Shown here one piece after another: positions 62,142-64,000 of a stretch of 64,000 bases of DNA (position 1 is its first letter; each line of letters begins with the position of its first letter). This stretch comes from Ancalomicrobiaceae bacterium S20 (GTDB taxonomy: Bacteria > Pseudomonadota > Alphaproteobacteria > Rhizobiales > Ancalomicrobiaceae). The stretch spans positions 4,938,801-5,002,800 of the forward strand of contig CP158568.1 of assembly GCA_040269895.1 (NCBI GenBank), written 5' to 3'. Made by a program: the position numbers and the translations under genes. The notes beneath the pieces were generated by a model. That model searched no databases, was not told the DNA's origin, and was given only the letters and a program-made list of their open reading frames with translations.

Positions 62142-62172
62142 AAAAGAGGCCGCCAAAATGGCGGCCTCTTTT
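62142..62172. terminator. Bidirectional terminator between gapR and tniQ
   Basis: AAAAGAGGCCGCCA (62142-62155) and TGGCGGCCTCTTTT (62159-62172) form a perfect 14-bp stem with a 3-nt loop and T-tracts on both strands. It serves the minus-strand tniQ, whose stop is 14 bp away, and could also stop plus-strand transcription. Confidence 0.9.
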
Positions 62173-62185
62173 GATCTCTATCGGT

Positions 62186-63751
62186 TTAGCGACCTAGTCT
62201 GTACCCGGACTTGCGCCACGAGACACTTCGAGAAGGTCGTGAGCTCTTTACGAATCCGGGGCCTTCGATCGCGGCCAAAGCAGCTTCGACGCTTATCCGC
62301 AGGTTGGGAAACGTGACCGGGGTTTCTATGCGTTCCGCCGGCAATCGTCGTTCCACAATCGCCGCGATCAGATCAGAGACTCGCGCGCGTGTACGTTTTA
62401 CGATCGTTAGAATTGGCAGGTCGTCGCTTGATCGGTTGACGGGAGCAGCGGCGGCGAGCTCGCTCAAGAGCTCCGCGACTTCATCTCGATTGATGAGCGC
62501 GTCGACCCCGGGGACTCCGGTCCCCGGCAAGTGGCTCAGTACGCCGACATCGACGAGTGCACGGACAGTTTGCGGTTTGGTTTCGAGCGACTTCGCGACC
62601 TCGGCTTCCGAGGTCGCGTTCCGAATCGCCTGGATCATTTCGTCGCCGACCGCAGCCTCGATGAGGTACTCGCTCAATGGACGTGATTGCGGCCCGTCGT
62701 TGATCGCACCGCTTCCACGTGCCACCCGCCAAATCGTCGGCGGAGCGACCTTGAGCGCGCTTCCGATAGAAATCGGTGAATGCCACACGCGGCGGGCGAC
62801 GGGCTGACCCATCACCAGGTCCTCCGGTCCGACGGCGCTTGTTTCGGCGATCAATCTCGCCAGATGGGGCACGAACTGCGTGTGTAGGTTCGAAGCCTGT
62901 GCGACCTTCATCAGCCACACCGGAAATCCCCCGAACCTGTTCGGGAGGACGAACGAGTTTTCTCCTGGCCAACGCGCCAGCATCGATTTTCTGAAGTGAT
63001 CGTAGTCTCGACTGATGAAGCCAAAACCAACGTCGCGGTAGCGCATCCGATCCGCCTCTTCGATCGGACGCGGTGCCTTGCCGAAGAATACACGCCCGAT
63101 GGCTTCAGCTATATCGGCTAACCCTGGCAGGGAGAGATCGTGTATGAGCTCGCGCCTTTCGGCATCACCTCGGATGCGTCTCGCGATGTACTTTTCGAAG
63201 TCGGTCGCCTCCTGATATTGCGGAGCCTGTATAGCGGCCAACACCGCTTCCTTGTTGTGAAAGGCGATAGCGGCCCGCTCAACAGGATAATTGGTGTAGA
63301 GCTTGGCCTCGTCAGGGATGAGAATCTCAACGTAACGAGCGTTGTGTTCTACGCATGTTTCGATCCATGGCGCCCACTGATCGATATGATCTGGCAGCGA
63401 GCATTCAAAATTGAATTTCGATTCCGCCAGACTACGCTGGGCACAGAGGGGGCAAAAGCGAGCGTAACCGCGCCTCAGTTTCATGTCCGGCACGAGCTCG
63501 GCTCCAATCCATTTGCCCTTGCCGTCCTGACGTACAAGCGAACGGTCGAATGCACGAAACGAGAGACCGCCAAGCGAACAGATTGCTGCGATGCCTTCGT
63601 CGCGGCCCATCATGACGGCATCTAAGTCGATCCCCAGATCTTTACAAAATGGGTAAAGCGTCGGTCGCATGTTAATCGCGGCCAATCTCGACGCAAATGA
63701 CTGCAGCGTCTCGCCCCCTGACAACGTCGGTTTCAAACGCAGCTCGTTCAT
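62186..63751 (-). CDS. tniQ: TniQ-family transposon target-selection protein
   Basis: 521 residues. It begins LSGGETLQSFASRLAAINM, the usual TniQ opening, followed by a zinc-finger-type CPLCAQ (residues ~95-100) and C-x-x-H of ETCVEHNARYVE. The C-terminal half has a helix-turn-helix-like stretch (SEAEVAKSLETKPQTVRALVDVGVL). TniQ/TnsD proteins direct Tn7- and Tn5053-type elements to their target site. The start overlaps the stop of the upstream tniB (ATGA). Its base composition is visibly less GC-rich than the chromosome genes to its left, consistent with transfer. No Cas gene is visible in the window. Confidence 0.85.
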   Translation of the reverse strand: MNELRLKPTLSGGETLQSFASRLAAINMRPTLYPFCKDLGIDLDAVMMGRDEGIAAICSLGGLSFRAFDRSLVRQDGKGKWIGAELVPDMKLRRGYARFCPLCAQRSLAESKFNFECSLPDHIDQWAPWIETCVEHNARYVEILIPDEAKLYTNYPVERAAIAFHNKEAVLAAIQAPQYQEATDFEKYIARRIRGDAERRELIHDLSLPGLADIAEAIGRVFFGKAPRPIEEADRMRYRDVGFGFISRDYDHFRKSMLARWPGENSFVLPNRFGGFPVWLMKVAQASNLHTQFVPHLARLIAETSAVGPEDLVMGQPVARRVWHSPISIGSALKVAPPTIWRVARGSGAINDGPQSRPLSEYLIEAAVGDEMIQAIRNATSEAEVAKSLETKPQTVRALVDVGVLSHLPGTGVPGVDALINRDEVAELLSELAAAAPVNRSSDDLPILTIVKRTRARVSDLIAAIVERRLPAERIETPVTFPNLRISVEAALAAIEGPGFVKSSRPSRSVSWRKSGYRLGR

Positions 63752-63999
63752 CGGGAGCGCTTCTTCTTTTCAAAGTTGGCCAGTTCCTCGTTGAATCGGC
63801 CTCGTCCTCCGACGCGTATCGGGTCTATATTGTGCCAATCTTGAGTCACGTATGGATTATCGTCTTTTGTGCACGACGTCCGGGCGTGGTGAAGCTGGGC
63901 GAAGTGCTCGATCCCGAGACTACCGTCGCCGCGTCGAACGGCGATCTCTATCGCTTCTATGATCGTCTCGCACATTGAACCGAACGCGCCGCGGTCTGC
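63748..63999 (-). CDS. TniB-like transposition ATPase, C-terminal end (5' part outside window)
   Basis: About 84 residues are visible, read from the window edge: DRGAFGSMCETIIEAIEIA, then RRGDGSLGIEHFAQLHHA and a Lys/Arg-rich tail (FEKKKRSR). The helical segment with GAFGSMxExxxEAIE followed by DGSLGIEHF matches the end of TniB/TnsC-type AAA ATPases, which connect TniQ to the transposase. The Walker motifs would lie upstream, outside the window. It overlaps tniQ by four bases. Confidence 0.7.
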   Translation of the reverse strand, partial: ADRGAFGSMCETIIEAIEIAVRRGDGSLGIEHFAQLHHARTSCTKDDNPYVTQDWHNIDPIRVGGRGRFNEELANFEKKKRSR

Positions 64000-64000
64000 G

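Noticed and set aside
62036..64000. CRISPR-associated transposon (CAST)
   Set aside because: Only tniQ and the end of tniB are visible; no Cas gene or repeat array in the window, so there is no evidence for RNA guidance.

Overview
The window is GC-rich DNA from an alphaproteobacterium, most likely a member of the Hyphomicrobiales (Rhizobiales). Supporting signs are an Rrf2 regulator beside a TGA-N9-TCA (IRO-like) site, an rkp-type capsule locus with a very long fatty-acid/polyketide synthase, and the housekeeping set pyruvate kinase, DUF1036, DUF1244 and GapR (DUF2312). No tRNA, rRNA or CRISPR array was seen.

Region 1 (1-8.1 kb) is iron and heme acquisition: the tail of a membrane protein, hemP, an Rrf2 regulator, then a plus-strand operon of a TonB-dependent siderophore receptor, a PiuC/YbiX dioxygenase, exbB, exbD, tonB and a frameshifted FMN-dependent alpha-hydroxy-acid oxidase that overlaps tonB. 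Region 2 (8.1-15.6 kb) looks like uptake and catabolism of an organic acid: a DUF296-like protein, an acyl-CoA synthetase and an IclR regulator on the minus strand, then a divergent TRAP transporter (DctP and fused DctQM) and an SDR dehydrogenase.

Region 3 (15.6-53.8 kb) is a large capsule (K-antigen) locus. It holds rkpH-, kpsS/rkpJ-, rkpG- and rkpA-like genes, a KpsD/Wza-type lipoprotein, and a sugar-nucleotide block (HddC-GmhB fusion, HddA kinase, an AGE-family isomerase, a DegT aminotransferase, a heptose 4-dehydrogenase-like SDR). It also holds several GT4 glycosyltransferases, an FkbM methyltransferase, a hexapeptide acyltransferase, two unknown proteins that share a GPY module, a KpsT/KpsE/KpsM/KpsE export operon with two KpsE-like genes, and a ManC-type guanylyltransferase/isomerase. 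The inferred product is a lipid-anchored capsule containing GDP-heptose-derived, probably 4-amino-modified, sugar. KpsC, KpsF and GmhA are not in the window. An IS3-family remnant lies inside the locus.

Region 4 (53.8-62.1 kb) is mostly housekeeping: a nuclease-fold periplasmic protein, ribosomal protein bL36 (too short for usual ORF calling) with a terminator-like leader hairpin, a TPR protein, a frameshifted alpha/beta hydrolase, pyruvate kinase, DUF1036, an EamA permease, N-formylglutamate amidohydrolase, DUF1244 and gapR. Region 5 (62.1-64 kb) is the edge of a Tn7/Tn5053-like transposon: tniQ and the C-terminal end of tniB, lying directly downstream of gapR next to short repeats that may be the transposon end. 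The rest of that element lies beyond the window.
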